From CBDTTW01 sp965363675 (GTDB lineage: Bacteria; Bacteroidota; Rhodothermia; Rhodothermales; DASSAV01): 6,864 nt of DNA. The translations under genes were made by a program, and so were the position numbers. Below, piece after piece: positions 6,211 to 6,864 of the stretch. The stretch lies in the NCBI GenBank assembly GCA_965363675.1, contig CBDTTW010000166.1, forward strand, positions 1 through 6,864, in the 5' to 3' direction. Within the stretch, counting starts at the first letter, position 1; each line of letters starts with the position of its first letter. Under the pieces are notes generated by a model. That model was not told the origin of the DNA. It saw nothing but the letters and a program-made list of their open reading frames with translations, and did no database searches.

Positions 6211-6239
6211 GCGGCCGGTTCATAAGGGAAACCGGTTGC
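6211..6239 (+). promoter_or_regulatory. Stem-loop or operator at the predicted 5' end of the NlpC/P60 transcript
   Basis: GCGGCCGGTT (6211-6220) can pair along its full length with AACCGGTTGC (6230-6239), as eight Watson-Crick pairs and two G-U wobbles, around a 9-base loop CATAAGGGA. It begins within a few bases of the predicted transcription start. It could be a 5' stabilising hairpin, a translation control element or, as DNA, a dyad operator (core CCGGTT/AACCGG). There is no T run, so it is not a terminator. Confidence 0.4.
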
Positions 6240-6269
6240 TGCCCATAGGTTTTAGCGCATTGGCTCATT

Positions 6270-6864
6270 ATGCCCTTGAATAGATCGCTGCCGCTTACGG
6301 CCTTGGGCCTTGCCGCTTGCCTGGCGCTCTCCGGTTGCGCCGGAGGCCGGAAGGCCGCTCCCGCGCCGGTCGTCGCCGGGCGCGCGCCGCAGGCGGCGCC
6401 CCCGCCCGCCGCTTCGGCGGAAGCGCCGAGGCGGCGCGCCCGCCCGGCTCCGGCGCACGAGGACGCCGTCGAGCAGTGCCTGCGGCGCGAACTGGAGACG
6501 TGGCTCGGCGCGCCCTACCGCTTCGGCGGCAACGACCGCAGCGGCGTGGACTGCTCCGGCTTCGTCAAACGCCTCTACGCCGACGCCTTCGGCCTGGCGC
6601 TGCCGCGCACGACCGCCGAGCAGCTCGGCGCGGGCGAGCCGGCGCCCGAGGAAGCGCTGCAAGCCGGGGATCTGGTGTTCTTCTACCTGAACAACGGCAA
6701 AACGCGCCATGTGGGCGTTTACCTGTCGGAGGGCGCCTTTGCGCACGCCTCGACGAGCAAGGGGGTGGTCATTTCGCAGTTGGCGCAGGACTACTGGCGG
6801 CGCGGCTACCACGGGGCGCGCCGGGTGCTGCCCCCGGGCGCCCCCCTCGCCTTCGCGGAGGAGA
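6270..6864 (+). CDS. NlpC/P60-family lipoprotein, probable peptidoglycan endopeptidase (right end cut off)
   Basis: The frame is open from the ATG at 6270 to the window edge, giving 198 residues. The N-terminus is a lipoprotein signal: a basic start, hydrophobic residues 7-20 and a lipobox LSGC with the lipidated Cys23. A low-complexity Ala/Pro/Arg spacer (about 24-64) would tether the enzyme away from the membrane. The catalytic domain spans about 68-190: WLGAPYRFGGNDRSGVDCSG with Cys95 as nucleophile, LPRTTAEQ, GDLVFFYLN, RHVGVYL with His147 as base, and FAHAS with His159 as the third polar residue. All three catalytic residues are in place, so it should be active. NlpC/P60 lipoproteins (Spr/MepS-like) cut peptide cross-links or stems in peptidoglycan from the periplasm. 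The domain is essentially complete within the window; only a C-terminal tail is missing. No Shine-Dalgarno is visible. It is transcribed divergently from the YtxH-like gene. Confidence 0.93.
   Translation, partial: MPLNRSLPLTALGLAACLALSGCAGGRKAAPAPVVAGRAPQAAPPPAASAEAPRRRARPAPAHEDAVEQCLRRELETWLGAPYRFGGNDRSGVDCSGFVKRLYADAFGLALPRTTAEQLGAGEPAPEEALQAGDLVFFYLNNGKTRHVGVYLSEGAFAHASTSKGVVISQLAQDYWRRGYHGARRVLPPGAPLAFAEE

Noticed and set aside
6406..6420. Small hairpin CCGCCG/CGGCGG inside the NlpC/P60 linker
   Set aside because: It is inside coding sequence for an Ala/Pro-rich linker, where such GC palindromes arise from codon use.
6252..6812. 186-codon minus-strand frame opposite the NlpC/P60 gene
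   Set aside because: It is antisense to a gene with an intact lipobox and catalytic Cys/His residues and has no recognisable domain.

Overview
This is a GC-rich bacterial window with seven complete or near-complete protein genes and a gene fragment at the left edge. All eight can be assigned to a family. I see no rRNA, tRNA, CRISPR array, insertion sequence or phage gene.

Likely host: a high-GC member of the Bacteroidota/Rhodothermota group. This is an inference from three things: a bacilliredoxin (a bacillithiol-linked family common in Firmicutes and Bacteroidota), a YtxH-type membrane protein, and an almost complete lack of Shine-Dalgarno sequences before the genes. A 16S gene or whole-protein searches would be needed to settle it.

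Layout. (1) Positions 1-5093, plus strand, is a tight run of five genes with gaps of 32, 38, 24 and 63 bases: the end of hslV (peptidase of the HslUV protease), a NYN/PIN-like protein, hslU (the ATPase unfoldase of the same protease), a FemAB-like GNAT acyltransferase, and a Wzx-type polysaccharide flippase. The first and third genes form one proteolytic machine. The last two point to envelope or polysaccharide assembly. (2) Positions 5071-6033, minus strand, hold a bacilliredoxin and, upstream of it, a small YtxH-like membrane protein. The bacilliredoxin converges on the flippase and the two genes overlap by 23 bases at their 3' ends. (3) Positions 6034-6269 are a divergent intergenic region with a plausible sigma-70-like promoter facing right and a 10-bp stem-loop at the predicted 5' end of the transcript. 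(4) From 6270 to the right edge, plus strand, is an NlpC/P60 lipoprotein, a probable peptidoglycan endopeptidase, cut off by the window.

How the genes fit together: protein quality control (HslUV), thiol redox repair (bacilliredoxin) and envelope maintenance (acyltransferase, flippase, NlpC/P60) give a housekeeping and stress character to the window. The most unusual point is the nuclease-fold (NYN) gene lying between hslV and hslU, which are normally adjacent. I found no convincing evidence for a wholly new system.
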